The notes beneath the pieces are model-generated. The model was not told the DNA's origin. It saw only the letters and a program-made list of their open reading frames with translations, and ran no database searches. The translations under genes and the position numbers were made by a program. DNA of 64,000 nt, taken from Chitinophaga eiseniae. Its GTDB lineage: Bacteria > Bacteroidota > Bacteroidia > Chitinophagales > Chitinophagaceae. The stretch lies in the NCBI RefSeq assembly GCF_012641265.1, contig NZ_JABAHZ010000005.1, positions 62,001 through 126,000 on the forward strand, written 5' to 3'. This document shows, one piece after another, positions 9,123-17,312 of the stretch. How positions within the stretch are numbered: the stretch's first letter is position 1; every line of letters starts with the position of its first letter.

Positions 9123-9147
9123 AGGCCAGGGCCAGTACCTGGCCTTT
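9123..9147 (+). terminator. Probable terminator hairpin
   Basis: An 8-bp perfect stem (AGGCCAGG paired with CCTGGCCT) with a 7-base loop, followed by a short T-run, about 30 bases after the stop of the preceding plus-strand gene. Confidence 0.55.
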
Positions 9148-9591
9148 CCAGGGTACACGTTCGTTCCCGTCCTGTGGACAACTGGCAATGCCAGTTCCTC
9201 CCAAATCCTTAGTGCGTTAATGCCACCGATCTCATTTTAACAGGTAGTCAATTCATGCCTGCACAAAATTCGGGTGGTTGAGCGAAACGTGCACCAATGA
9301 GAAGTTGTTTTTTTCGTTAACACATTTCACTTATTATCAAACACCTATTCGAATTTCACTCTATAAAATCAAACACGGAGGACAAAGAATGCAGAGAATG
9401 AGTTGGAATATACCCAGCAATCATAACACATTTACCATCAATTGAATAATACATATGACCGATTTATATCCCATGAAAAAGTTGCTGAAACTGAAGGCAA
9501 CTAGTATCGCGATAACATTAATAAAAAGGTACGTTGTTATTGATATATCGTTTCCTAAAAAGAGGGTGTATGGCTATTATTGTTAGTAGCA
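9148..9591. other. Intergenic stretch without a convincing gene
   Basis: About 440 bases between the terminator-like hairpin and the end of bioB. The only start-to-stop frame that caught attention is a 37-codon plus-strand ORF at 9473-9586 beginning MKKLLKLKATSIAITLIK; it has no processing enzymes nearby and is not called. Confidence 0.4.
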
Positions 9592-10575
9592 TCAGCAGGC
9601 CGACACCTCTTTCTTACTCAGCTTAGGCTCCAATCCCAGGTTTTGTAACATTTGCATATCTTCCGTTACGCCAGGATTAGGCGTTACCAGCAGGGTTTGG
9701 CGCTCACCGGTAAAGATGGAGTTGGCGCCTGCCATAAAGCACCAGGCCTGTTCAGACTCCGTCATTTCGATACGACCGGCAGTGAGGCGCACCGTAGATG
9801 CCGGCATCACGATCCTGGCGGTGGCAATCATACGCACCATATCCCAGGCATCCACTTTAGGATTATCTTCCAGTGGTGTACCTTTCACCCTGGCCAGTGC
9901 ATTGATGGGCACGGATTCAGGATGCTTGGGCATGGTAGCCAGCGTGAGCAGCATGGAAATGCGGTCGCGATGCGTTTCCCCCAGCCCGATAATACCACCG
10001 GAGCAAACGGTGATACCGGCTTTGCGCACGTTGTTGATGGTATTAATACGGTTGTCAAATTTCCGGGTAGAAATAATTTCTTTATAGTATGTTTCGGAGG
10101 TATCGAGATTGTGGTTATAAGCATGCAGCCCGGCTTCCTGCAGGCGTACCGCCTGTTCTTCCGTGAGCATACCCAGCGTGCAACATACTTCCAGTCCCAG
10201 GTCATTCACTCCTTTTACCATGTCGATTACGCGATCAAAGTCTTTGTTGTCGCGCACTTCGCGCCAGGCGGCGGCCATGCAAAAACGGGTAGACCCGGTA
10301 TCTTTGGCTTTCTGCGCATGTGCAATTACAGTTTCTGTGGGCAGCAGCGCCTGTACTTTAATATCGGTATGATACCTGGCTGCCTGTCCGCAGTAGGAGC
10401 AGTCTTCCGGGCATCCGCCGGTTTTAATAGATAAAAGCGTGCATACCTGGATTTCCTTTGCAGAATGGTATTGCCGGTGTATGGTAGCTGCCTGGAAAAC
10501 CAGTTCCAGCAAAGGCTGGTCGTAGATGGCCTGAATTTCTTCCAGGGTCCAGTCGTTTCTGATAGCGGATGTCAT
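9592..10575 (-). CDS. bioB: Biotin synthase
   Basis: A 327-residue radical SAM enzyme that inserts sulfur into dethiobiotin, the last step of biotin synthesis. The 4Fe-4S/SAM motif is C55-x3-C59-x2-C62 within [12 protein letters not shown]. Further family signatures are CMAAAWR, the VCCTLG segment, YNHNLDTS and the C-terminal [12 protein letters not shown] arginine region that belongs to the 2Fe-2S sulfur-donor cluster site. Length is normal for BioB. It lies 35 bases downstream of the ferritin-like gene, probably in one operon that is divergent from a MocR regulator. bioF is not adjacent but is found at 52146. Confidence 0.97.
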   Translation of the reverse strand: MTSAIRNDWTLEEIQAIYDQPLLELVFQAATIHRQYHSAKEIQVCTLLSIKTGGCPEDCSYCGQAARYHTDIKVQALLPTETVIAHAQKAKDTGSTRFCMAAAWREVRDNKDFDRVIDMVKGVNDLGLEVCCTLGMLTEEQAVRLQEAGLHAYNHNLDTSETYYKEIISTRKFDNRINTINNVRKAGITVCSGGIIGLGETHRDRISMLLTLATMPKHPESVPINALARVKGTPLEDNPKVDAWDMVRMIATARIVMPASTVRLTAGRIEMTESEQAWCFMAGANSIFTGERQTLLVTPNPGVTEDMQMLQNLGLEPKLSKKEVSAC

Positions 10576-10610
10576 CTTATGAGTGGATTATAAGTAGTGT
10601 ATGAATGTGG

Positions 10611-11222
10611 TTAGGCGTATTGGTACAGCTCCTGGCCTACGGCGGCTATCCAGGCATCGAATAGTTGTTGTTCAAGCAACTGTACCTGCTGTGCATGTAC
10701 TTCCCAGTCGGCCGCAAACTCATTGAGCTGGTTGATCATTTCTTCCAGGTGTCCTTCTTCTTCCAGGATGATAGACCGCACCATTACTTTGCTCTGAGCT
10801 TTGTCCAGCGCGGCCTGGTATACCGGGTACAACAAGTCCGCCCTCACTTCTATGGCGTAGGTGACAAAGAGATAGGCAGCATACTTCAGCGCCTGCCCTT
10901 CCAGGCCAAACGCTTTTTTCAGGTAGCGGCAGGTCTGCATGTCCAGCTGATGGAGATAATGCCGGGTTTGGTGCGGCGCCATCAGTTCGTGCAACTGGTA
11001 AGTTTTACAATGATCCGGATCTACTTTGGCAATCTGTTTTTTCAGGTAATATGCGTGGCGATGCTCTTCTGCAGCGTGTTTCAGCTGGATAAAATTTACC
11101 AGCACCGGATGCTCGCAGGCGGATATTTTCCTGGCACCGGCATTTTCCATAAAAGACAAGGTATTCAGCCACCGGGCATGCAGGGTATCGCGACCAACAA
11201 TCTGTTGCAGTAGTTCTTCCAT
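10611..11222 (-). CDS. Ferritin-like diiron-type helical protein upstream of bioB
   Basis: A 203-residue all-helical protein. I chose the ATG at 11220-11222 (MEELLQQIVGRDTL) rather than an upstream Met because an exact TACTTTTG -7 element lies just before it. Candidate metal ligands follow the ferritin-like or haem-oxygenase-like diiron pattern: E26, E53-x2-H56 (in AEEHRH), E125 and E155-x2-H158 (in LEEEGHLEE). No signal peptide is present. I do not recognise a named family. Its position directly before bioB suggests a role linked to biotin, for example iron supply or an oxidative step, which is inference. It may equally be an oxidoreductase or iron-storage-like protein of unrelated function. 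Confidence 0.7.
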   Translation of the reverse strand: MEELLQQIVGRDTLHARWLNTLSFMENAGARKISACEHPVLVNFIQLKHAAEEHRHAYYLKKQIAKVDPDHCKTYQLHELMAPHQTRHYLHQLDMQTCRYLKKAFGLEGQALKYAAYLFVTYAIEVRADLLYPVYQAALDKAQSKVMVRSIILEEEGHLEEMINQLNEFAADWEVHAQQVQLLEQQLFDAWIAAVGQELYQYA

Positions 11223-11240
11223 AGTCAACTTGTTTCCGCC

Positions 11241-11248
11241 CAAAAGTA
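11241..11248 (-). promoter_or_regulatory. -7 promoter element for the ferritin-like/bioB operon
   Basis: Read on the minus strand this is TACTTTTG, an exact match to the Bacteroidota -7 consensus TAnnTTTG. Transcription would begin a few bases before the ATG at 11222. No good TTTG -33 box is present at the usual distance, which could mean dependence on an activator. Confidence 0.5.
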
Positions 11249-11293
11249 GGCGCTTACCGGATGACTCCACTAGGCCAGTTTTCACATTTTTGC

Positions 11294-11482
11294 TAGTCCG
11301 GCTAAATATCCTTTCTCCGGAAATTTGATCCACCGGGATTTCCGGGCATTATTTTCTCTCTATAAAAAAGATTAAAAACATACTATACATTATATATAAT
11401 TTATCTATAGTTAAAATCGGTGCAAATGAAATATCTTGCCGGACTATCAGACTATATTAAAAACAACAACATGAGTAGTCCG
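11294..11482. promoter_or_regulatory. Repeated TAGTCCGG motif, candidate MocR operator
   Basis: TAGTCCGG occurs at 11294-11301, its reverse complement CCGGACTA at 11439-11446, and TAGTCCG again at 11476-11482 at the start of the MocR gene. A weaker relative, CTAGGCCA, lies near 11269. MocR regulators typically bind repeated half-sites in the region shared with the divergent target gene, and the target here would be the ferritin-like/bioB operon. Confidence 0.45.
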
Positions 11483-12970
11483 ACACAGGTACCTTATAAA
11501 AGTTTTGTGCAGATAGACCGGCAGTCGGGCACGCCCGTTTATTTACAGATAGCCCATCAGCTGATCAACGCCATCCAGCGTGGCTTCCTGGTCACCGGCA
11601 CCCGGCTTCCGGGTACCCGGGAGTTTTGCGAACTATTGGGCGTTAACCGGAATACCATCGTGGCGGTATATGAAGAGCTGGACGCCCAGGGCTGGGTGGA
11701 AACACGCCCGAATAAAGGCACTTTCATCATCGGGAAAACAACCACACGGCCACAGAAAATACGCAGCGCCCACGAAAATCAGCTGGCGCACTATCCCCTG
11801 GTGACAGGCTTCTCTTTCAAAAAGAGCAACCTGTTAGACAATCCCTTTGAACACTCTTCCTGCGAATATGTGTTCAACGACGGCACACCGGATATACGGC
11901 TTACCCAGATCAATCACCTGTCCAGCTTATACAGCGCTAACCTGAAAAGGAAAAGCAACCATAAAAAACTGGGCTACTATAACCACGATGGCAGCGAGTT
12001 TTTTAAACAGCACCTGTCCAATTACCTGAACCAGTCGCGCGGACTACACATTTCAAAAGACAACATCCTTATTACCCGCAGCACGGAAATGAGCGTATTC
12101 ATCACTTCGGAAATATTACTCTCGCCCGGTGATATTGTGCTGGTGGGCGCGCTCAGCTACTTTTCGGTGAACATGATCTTCCAGAAATCAGGCGCCCGGA
12201 TCATGCCGGTGCCCATCGACGACGAAGGCATTGATGTAGATGCTGTGAGAACCATTTGTCAGCATCATAAAATCAGGATGCTCTATATCACGCCACATCA
12301 CCACTACCCTACCACCGTTACGCTCAGCGCTGCCCGCCGCATTGCCCTGCTGCACCTGGCCAGCGAATTCGGGTTTATCATACTGGAAGATGACTACGAT
12401 TACGATTTCCATTACGACAATAGTCCCGTGCTCCCCCTCGCCAGCGCCGACAGCCATGGCATGGTGGTATATACCGGCGCCTTCGGAAAATCGCTGGCCC
12501 CGGGATTCAGAACGGGATTTATTGTAGCACCCGAAAACCTGATGGTCGAAATGCGGAAACACCTGGGCATTATCGACCGCCAGGGCGATGTACTGATGGA
12601 ACAGGTATTGGGAGAGATGATTGAAGCAGGAGATATACACCGCTATCTAAAAAAATCACTGAAAGTGTACCAGGAGCGGCGGGATCATATTGTAGACATC
12701 TTACAGGAACAACTACACGAATTCATCGACTTTAAAAAACCAGCCGGTGGGCTGGCGGTATGGACAAAGTGGAAACAACCGATTAACTTATTGCAATTGA
12801 GTAAAGCCTGTGCCAGGAATAACCTGTTTATACCTAAAACATTATTATACCAGCATAAAGACCTTACTGCTATGCGGCTGGGATTTGGCCATTTCACGCT
12901 ACCAGAGGCAGAAAACAGCGTGCGGATATTGCGTCAGGGGGTATTGGAGCAATGGCGTCATCATGAATGA
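11471..12970 (+). CDS. MocR-family (GntR-aminotransferase) transcriptional regulator
   Basis: A 499-residue regulator from the ATG at 11471 (MSSPTQVPYKSF); an earlier in-frame Met adds only an unconserved leader. The N-terminal 75 residues are a GntR winged helix (YLQIAHQLINAIQRG, then TRLPGTREFCELLGVNRNTI). The rest is a fold type I aminotransferase-like domain binding PLP: ILEDDYDYDFHYD, and the Schiff-base lysine in YTGAFGKSLAPGFRTGF. It is divergent from the ferritin-like/bioB pair, and MocR proteins usually control the neighbouring divergent genes. Two biotin-pathway enzymes use PLP, but the effector of this regulator is unknown. Confidence 0.9.
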   Translation: MSSPTQVPYKSFVQIDRQSGTPVYLQIAHQLINAIQRGFLVTGTRLPGTREFCELLGVNRNTIVAVYEELDAQGWVETRPNKGTFIIGKTTTRPQKIRSAHENQLAHYPLVTGFSFKKSNLLDNPFEHSSCEYVFNDGTPDIRLTQINHLSSLYSANLKRKSNHKKLGYYNHDGSEFFKQHLSNYLNQSRGLHISKDNILITRSTEMSVFITSEILLSPGDIVLVGALSYFSVNMIFQKSGARIMPVPIDDEGIDVDAVRTICQHHKIRMLYITPHHHYPTTVTLSAARRIALLHLASEFGFIILEDDYDYDFHYDNSPVLPLASADSHGMVVYTGAFGKSLAPGFRTGFIVAPENLMVEMRKHLGIIDRQGDVLMEQVLGEMIEAGDIHRYLKKSLKVYQERRDHIVDILQEQLHEFIDFKKPAGGLAVWTKWKQPINLLQLSKACARNNLFIPKTLLYQHKDLTAMRLGFGHFTLPEAENSVRILRQGVLEQWRHHE

Positions 12971-12971
12971 C

Positions 12972-13048
12972 CAATGGCTTTCCAACGCCGGCCCGAAGGC
13001 CAGCGTTGGTGTATACCTGCTGCTTATGAGAAATACTTAAAGCCATTG
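12972..13048. terminator. Nested inverted repeats between convergent genes
   Basis: An outer pair CAATGGCTTT (12972-12981) and AAAGCCATTG (13039-13048) encloses an inner hairpin CCAACGC...GCGTTGG (12982-12988 with 13003-13009), whose stem continues GGCC/GGCC around a CGAA loop. It lies between the MocR gene (+) and the TlpA gene (-), so a bidirectional terminator is likely. The 77-bp size with terminal repeats also resembles a small repeat element. Confidence 0.6.
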
Positions 13049-13068
13049 TATATGGTTGGTAGGACAAA

Positions 13069-14211
13069 TCAGTTAGATAATACTTTCTGCAACATTTCTT
13101 CCAATGCCGCGCCCCGCAGGTATTTGCCAATGATCTTACCATTGGGGTCTATAAGAAAATTCATAGGGATGGCATTCACCTCGTACAGTTTTGCCGCTTC
13201 ATTTTCCCAGGCTTTCAGGTCTGTTACCTGGGTCCAGGTTAAACCATCTTTTTCGATGGCCGCCAGCCATTTATCCCGGTCGCCGCTTTTATCGAGCGAT
13301 ACGCCCAATACCGTGAAGCCTTTGTCTTTATAGGCATTGTAAGCCTTTACGACATTCGGGTTTTCTCTCCTGCAAGGGCCGCACCACGATGCCCAAAAAT
13401 CGAGCAGTACATATTTGCCTCTGAAATCAGACAGCTTCACCGGCTTACCATTTACATCGAGCTGGGTAAAATCCGGGGCGATGGCGCCTTCCTGGGTTTT
13501 CTTCACTTTGGCAATCCGCTCCTGTAATTCCATTCCCAGGTCGGATTTCCGGATAGCCGGGTCCAGTTCATTGAAGTTCTTTTCTGCTGCTATCGCATCA
13601 AATTCAGGAGGCAGCGTAGAGTTAAAAGCCATCAACGCCATATACTTACCCGGGTTGGCTTTCACATACTTCATTTTCACCGCAATGATTTCCGATTGTA
13701 TATCGTTGGCCCTTCGATCCAGGCTGGATATGTAAGCGGTATCCTTTTGCTTTTCCAATGTTTGCGCCTTAAACTCATCGTTCAGCAAACCGTACTTATC
13801 ATAGTAAGGCTTCAGCAAAGCGTTGATCTTTGTATTATCGTCGTTCACCGGGCTGCCGGTGATCACGGCATTCCTGATCGAATCTCTTGCGGCAATGGTG
13901 ATCGTTCTGTCTTCAATGAGGAAGGGCAGGATATCGTCCTGGTGACGGGTAGTAGGATCTTGCGGCAGGTTGTTGTGGTTCACTATAATATGTGCTTCCT
14001 TTGGCGCTCCCACGGTACCGTGGAATACGAACTTTCCACCTTTCATGATGGTAGAATCGATCTTCCGTTCTCCATTTACCTTGTAAGTCAGGAAGGCCTT
14101 TACAGGCTCCTTGATATTACTTACACTTCCCTTAATGGTATAGGCTTGCTGGGCACAGGTAACGATGGGTACACTCAGTGCGGCCAGTATCATGATTTTA
14201 TTGTAACGCAT
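13069..14211 (-). CDS. TlpA-like thioredoxin-fold protein with N-terminal DUF4369
   Basis: A 380-residue exported protein: signal peptide (residues 1-20), a DUF4369-like beta domain (about 22-118), a helical linker, and a C-terminal TlpA/ResA thioredoxin domain (about 243-380) with the active site WCGPC at C277/C280 and the cis-proline region NAIPMNFLID. Such proteins act in the periplasm as thiol-disulfide reductases. It is the last gene of the SusC/SusD locus, 25 bases after the S41 protease. Confidence 0.9.
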   Translation of the reverse strand: MRYNKIMILAALSVPIVTCAQQAYTIKGSVSNIKEPVKAFLTYKVNGERKIDSTIMKGGKFVFHGTVGAPKEAHIIVNHNNLPQDPTTRHQDDILPFLIEDRTITIAARDSIRNAVITGSPVNDDNTKINALLKPYYDKYGLLNDEFKAQTLEKQKDTAYISSLDRRANDIQSEIIAVKMKYVKANPGKYMALMAFNSTLPPEFDAIAAEKNFNELDPAIRKSDLGMELQERIAKVKKTQEGAIAPDFTQLDVNGKPVKLSDFRGKYVLLDFWASWCGPCRRENPNVVKAYNAYKDKGFTVLGVSLDKSGDRDKWLAAIEKDGLTWTQVTDLKAWENEAAKLYEVNAIPMNFLIDPNGKIIGKYLRGAALEEMLQKVLSN

Positions 14212-14236
14212 GGTTTGTCTTTTTTCCTGGTCAATA

Positions 14237-15838
14237 TTATTTCTTTCCTTTTTTTGCCGGCGCCGCCTTCAGTTGCTGCGCATAGCGTTCCGGCTGCTGC
14301 AGCAATTGCAGGGCTTCCTGGAAGCTGGCATTGTCGGTATTCAATACCTGCAGGTAATAATCATTTCCTGCAAAGAGCTGACTCGCCAGCTGGCCTTTCA
14401 ATTCGAGCGACAATAAGCTGATGATCCGGTTCTTTGTTCCGGGTTGCAGTGTCAGTCCCGCTTTTTCAGCCGCGCCTACTACCTGTTGTACCAGGTAATC
14501 CGGTACAGTATACTGCCGGTTGAATGCTTTAAAATCATGGTAGCTGGACAACAACGCCGCACGGTTGCTATCGAGGTAATCGAACGTAATTTTACCGGTA
14601 AGGTTATGATCTGATATATCCTGCAGCCAGCCGTTGTATTCCACGGTATCTATAGGAATAAATTTATCCGGCATAATACCTCCACCACCGAATACGGTAC
14701 GTTTATTCGTCAGCGTGGTATATTTCAGGGAGTCCGGGAAATGAACGATGTTATCATGCGTTAACTCTCCGCTGGCCAACCGCGTTTGTACGTTATCGTT
14801 ATAACTGTTACCATGGTAAGGCTTTTGAATAGACCTGCCAGAAGGCGTATAATACCGGGCGCCGGTGAGTTCCAGCACGGAGCCGTCAAACACGGGTACG
14901 GGGCGTTGCATCAGGCCTTTACCAAAGCTTCTTCTTCCCACTATTACGGCGCGGTCCCAATCCTGTAAAGCGCCGGTGAGAATTTCGCTGGCGGACGCGG
15001 TATATTGGTCGATCAATACGACCAGGTTGCCTTCCATGAAACTGCCGAAGCCACCGGTATAGTAATAGTCCTTTCCTTTATCTTTTCCTACACTGTAAAA
15101 CACCAGTTTATCTTTCGGCAAAAACTCATCGGCCACGCCTATAGCCGATTGTACCAGGCCTCCCCCATTTCCCTGCAAATCCAGGATCAGGCTTTTCATG
15201 CCCTGCGATTTCAGCTGCATAAGCGCTTTATCCATTTCATCCCGGGTAGTTTCACTGAAGATGCGTAACGAAATATACCCTACCTGGTCATTGACCATAT
15301 AGGCCGATCTTACTGACCTGTCGGCTACAATACCCCTGACGATTTCCGCGGAAAACTTCTCCCCATTGGATTTGCGCAATACTTCCAGGGCTACCGGCGT
15401 TCCTTTTTCGCCACGAATCTTTTTCATAATGGCGAAGTTGGTAGCGCCGGTAACGGTGGCTTTATCGATGGCTATGATCCGGTCGCCCGCCTGCAAGCCG
15501 GCTTTCTCTGCCGGACCGCCGCTCACCACCTGGGTTACATACAGGCTATCGTGCTGCATCATAAACTGGATGCCTATGCCGGCAAAATTACCTTTCATAG
15601 CTTCCTGCATCTGCGTCGCTTCCTCACTGGAGAAATAGCGGGAATGCGGGTCCAGTTCGCGCATCATACCTGCAATGGCGGCATTAACCAGCGTTTCATC
15701 GGTCAGCGAATCCACATAGTTTCCCTGGATCGCTTTCAACGTTTGCCAGAGCTTCTCCTTCGGATTTACCTGTGCCTGAAGGGAACAGGAAAGCCCTGCC
15801 AGGCCAAGTGTTATAAACACATATTTTTTCAGCAACAT
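14237..15838 (-). CDS. S41-family C-terminal processing protease with PDZ domain
   Basis: A 533-residue exported serine protease. After a signal peptide (1-22) come a helical N-domain, a PDZ domain (about 85-160, with GIGIQFMM and SGGPAEKAGLQAGDRI), and the tail-specific protease core. By alignment with E. coli Prc spacing the catalytic residues are S282 (in YTASASEIL), K307 and Q311 (in SFGKGLMQ). The C-terminal 180 residues resemble the usual extension. The ATG overlaps the stop of the upstream TlpA gene (TAATG), implying translational coupling. In this locus it may trim peptides or proteins brought to the periplasm by the SusC/SusD pair. Confidence 0.93.
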   Translation of the reverse strand: MLLKKYVFITLGLAGLSCSLQAQVNPKEKLWQTLKAIQGNYVDSLTDETLVNAAIAGMMRELDPHSRYFSSEEATQMQEAMKGNFAGIGIQFMMQHDSLYVTQVVSGGPAEKAGLQAGDRIIAIDKATVTGATNFAIMKKIRGEKGTPVALEVLRKSNGEKFSAEIVRGIVADRSVRSAYMVNDQVGYISLRIFSETTRDEMDKALMQLKSQGMKSLILDLQGNGGGLVQSAIGVADEFLPKDKLVFYSVGKDKGKDYYYTGGFGSFMEGNLVVLIDQYTASASEILTGALQDWDRAVIVGRRSFGKGLMQRPVPVFDGSVLELTGARYYTPSGRSIQKPYHGNSYNDNVQTRLASGELTHDNIVHFPDSLKYTTLTNKRTVFGGGGIMPDKFIPIDTVEYNGWLQDISDHNLTGKITFDYLDSNRAALLSSYHDFKAFNRQYTVPDYLVQQVVGAAEKAGLTLQPGTKNRIISLLSLELKGQLASQLFAGNDYYLQVLNTDNASFQEALQLLQQPERYAQQLKAAPAKKGKK

Positions 15839-17307
15839 TATTTTTCTGCTTTTAAAAGTTCAATGGCATAGCTCAGTTCATCTACCAGTTTGCTGGGGCT
15901 GCCGGAATATCCTTCCGCGGTATAGCGCATCACGCCATCTTTGAGGATCACTTTCCGGGGAATGGCAGAGGACTGGAAGAAGGGCACAAATGTTCTGAAT
16001 ACCTGGTCCTGCTCCCCTGTTTTTTTATTCACCGCATCGTGCAGCAGATGAAAGCGGAAGCCTTCCTGTTTTACATAGCCTACCGATTTCTCTTTATAGT
16101 TGCCGGTTTGCATGGTACCTACCATGTACACGGCTACCTGCGGATCGTTGGCATACTTATCTACCAGCATCTGCATACCGGGAAATGCCGCGATACAAGG
16201 CTTACACCAGGTAGCCCAGAAGTCGAGCACCACAATTTTATCGTTCCAGTCGCTGGACCGTACCATATTGCCTTCCGCATCTTCCAATGCAAAAGGGATA
16301 TACTCCTGGTTTGTCAGGTTTGCTTTCACCGCCGCTTTCAGCTCATCCTGCTCTGTCACCGATTTCAGCGAAGCCAGGTATTTATCGTAGGCGCCCGGCG
16401 TTTTATCTTTTGCGGTGTATAAACTTTTCAGGGTTTCAAACATATGGGCTGTCATGGCATTGGCTTTCACGCAATTTTCCAGGAATGGCTGTATGGCTTG
16501 CTGGTCGCCTGTTTTCTGCAGGATATCCAGGTGTTTGTTATTCAGGTCTGCTGTTCCATAGGTGCCTTTAGGAGACCGGTACCTGAAATATTCCTTTGCC
16601 GCAGCATACTGTTTCTCATCGTATAATAACGAGATATGCGTTTCCAGTTCGTTATCCAGTTGCTCGCTGGCATTGGCGGCCGCTTTCTCTACATTGAATA
16701 CGCCGGCTTCTTCGTAGGAGCGGTCGTTTACTTTTTTTATCAACTCATTGATCAGTGCTGTCGACATCCTGGTGAGGGTATCACGGCCTACCGTTTTGAA
16801 GACATAGGCCCGCATGATATTCCAGCGGTATATTTCATTTTCTGTTTTAAAATTAAGCGGCGAGCAAAAGGCGATCAGCTTATCAAACTGCCGCGTGTCC
16901 ATATAGGCTGCCCCTAATTGGCGGTGAATGCTGTAGTAAATAAATTCCTGGTCGGTAGGATGCGCCTTCCAATCAGCGTAAGGAAATGTTTCCAAGAATT
17001 TTTCGGAGGTCGTTGTCATTTCCTCCAGGGTTTTGGTGGCCAACACTTTATGGAAAGTAGTCAACCGCGCCAAAGCACCCTTGGGATACTTGTTGATCAC
17101 CAGCCCGAGCAATTCGGCGCCACGGATAGTATCCTTTAGTTGAAACTGGTAATACCGCTGGATATCTCCCAGCTGTTGTTCTGTCAGGTCTTTCCGCTTC
17201 ACCAGTTCTTTTGGGTCGGCGTTCCGGTAGGGCTCATACTTCTGGGCAACCACTGTAGTAATTCCCAATAGCAGGCAGCCTGCGAATAAACTTATTTTTC
17301 TTCTCAT
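15838..17307 (-). CDS. TlpA-like thioredoxin-fold protein with long helical N-domain
   Basis: A 489-residue exported protein with signal peptide (1-21), about 300 residues of helical, TPR-like sequence, and a C-terminal TlpA-type thioredoxin domain (about 335-489) with active site WCKPC at C368/C371 and a cis-proline-type SSAIPRKVIL segment. It probably acts in the periplasm as a thiol-disulfide oxidoreductase. It begins 5 bases after the SusD stop, and its own stop overlaps the S41 protease start. Confidence 0.9.
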   Translation of the reverse strand: MRRKISLFAGCLLLGITTVVAQKYEPYRNADPKELVKRKDLTEQQLGDIQRYYQFQLKDTIRGAELLGLVINKYPKGALARLTTFHKVLATKTLEEMTTTSEKFLETFPYADWKAHPTDQEFIYYSIHRQLGAAYMDTRQFDKLIAFCSPLNFKTENEIYRWNIMRAYVFKTVGRDTLTRMSTALINELIKKVNDRSYEEAGVFNVEKAAANASEQLDNELETHISLLYDEKQYAAAKEYFRYRSPKGTYGTADLNNKHLDILQKTGDQQAIQPFLENCVKANAMTAHMFETLKSLYTAKDKTPGAYDKYLASLKSVTEQDELKAAVKANLTNQEYIPFALEDAEGNMVRSSDWNDKIVVLDFWATWCKPCIAAFPGMQMLVDKYANDPQVAVYMVGTMQTGNYKEKSVGYVKQEGFRFHLLHDAVNKKTGEQDQVFRTFVPFFQSSAIPRKVILKDGVMRYTAEGYSGSPSKLVDELSYAIELLKAEK

Positions 17308-17312
17308 AATTT

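Noticed and set aside
9473-9586. 37-codon ORF with Lys-rich start resembling a RiPP precursor leader (MKKLLKLKATS...)
   Set aside because: No modification enzyme or transporter is nearby, the core lacks a cluster of Ser/Thr/Cys, and short ORFs of this size are expected by chance.
9652-10434. 260-codon plus-strand open frame opposite bioB
   Set aside because: It is antisense to a strongly supported biotin synthase and shows no protein family signature.
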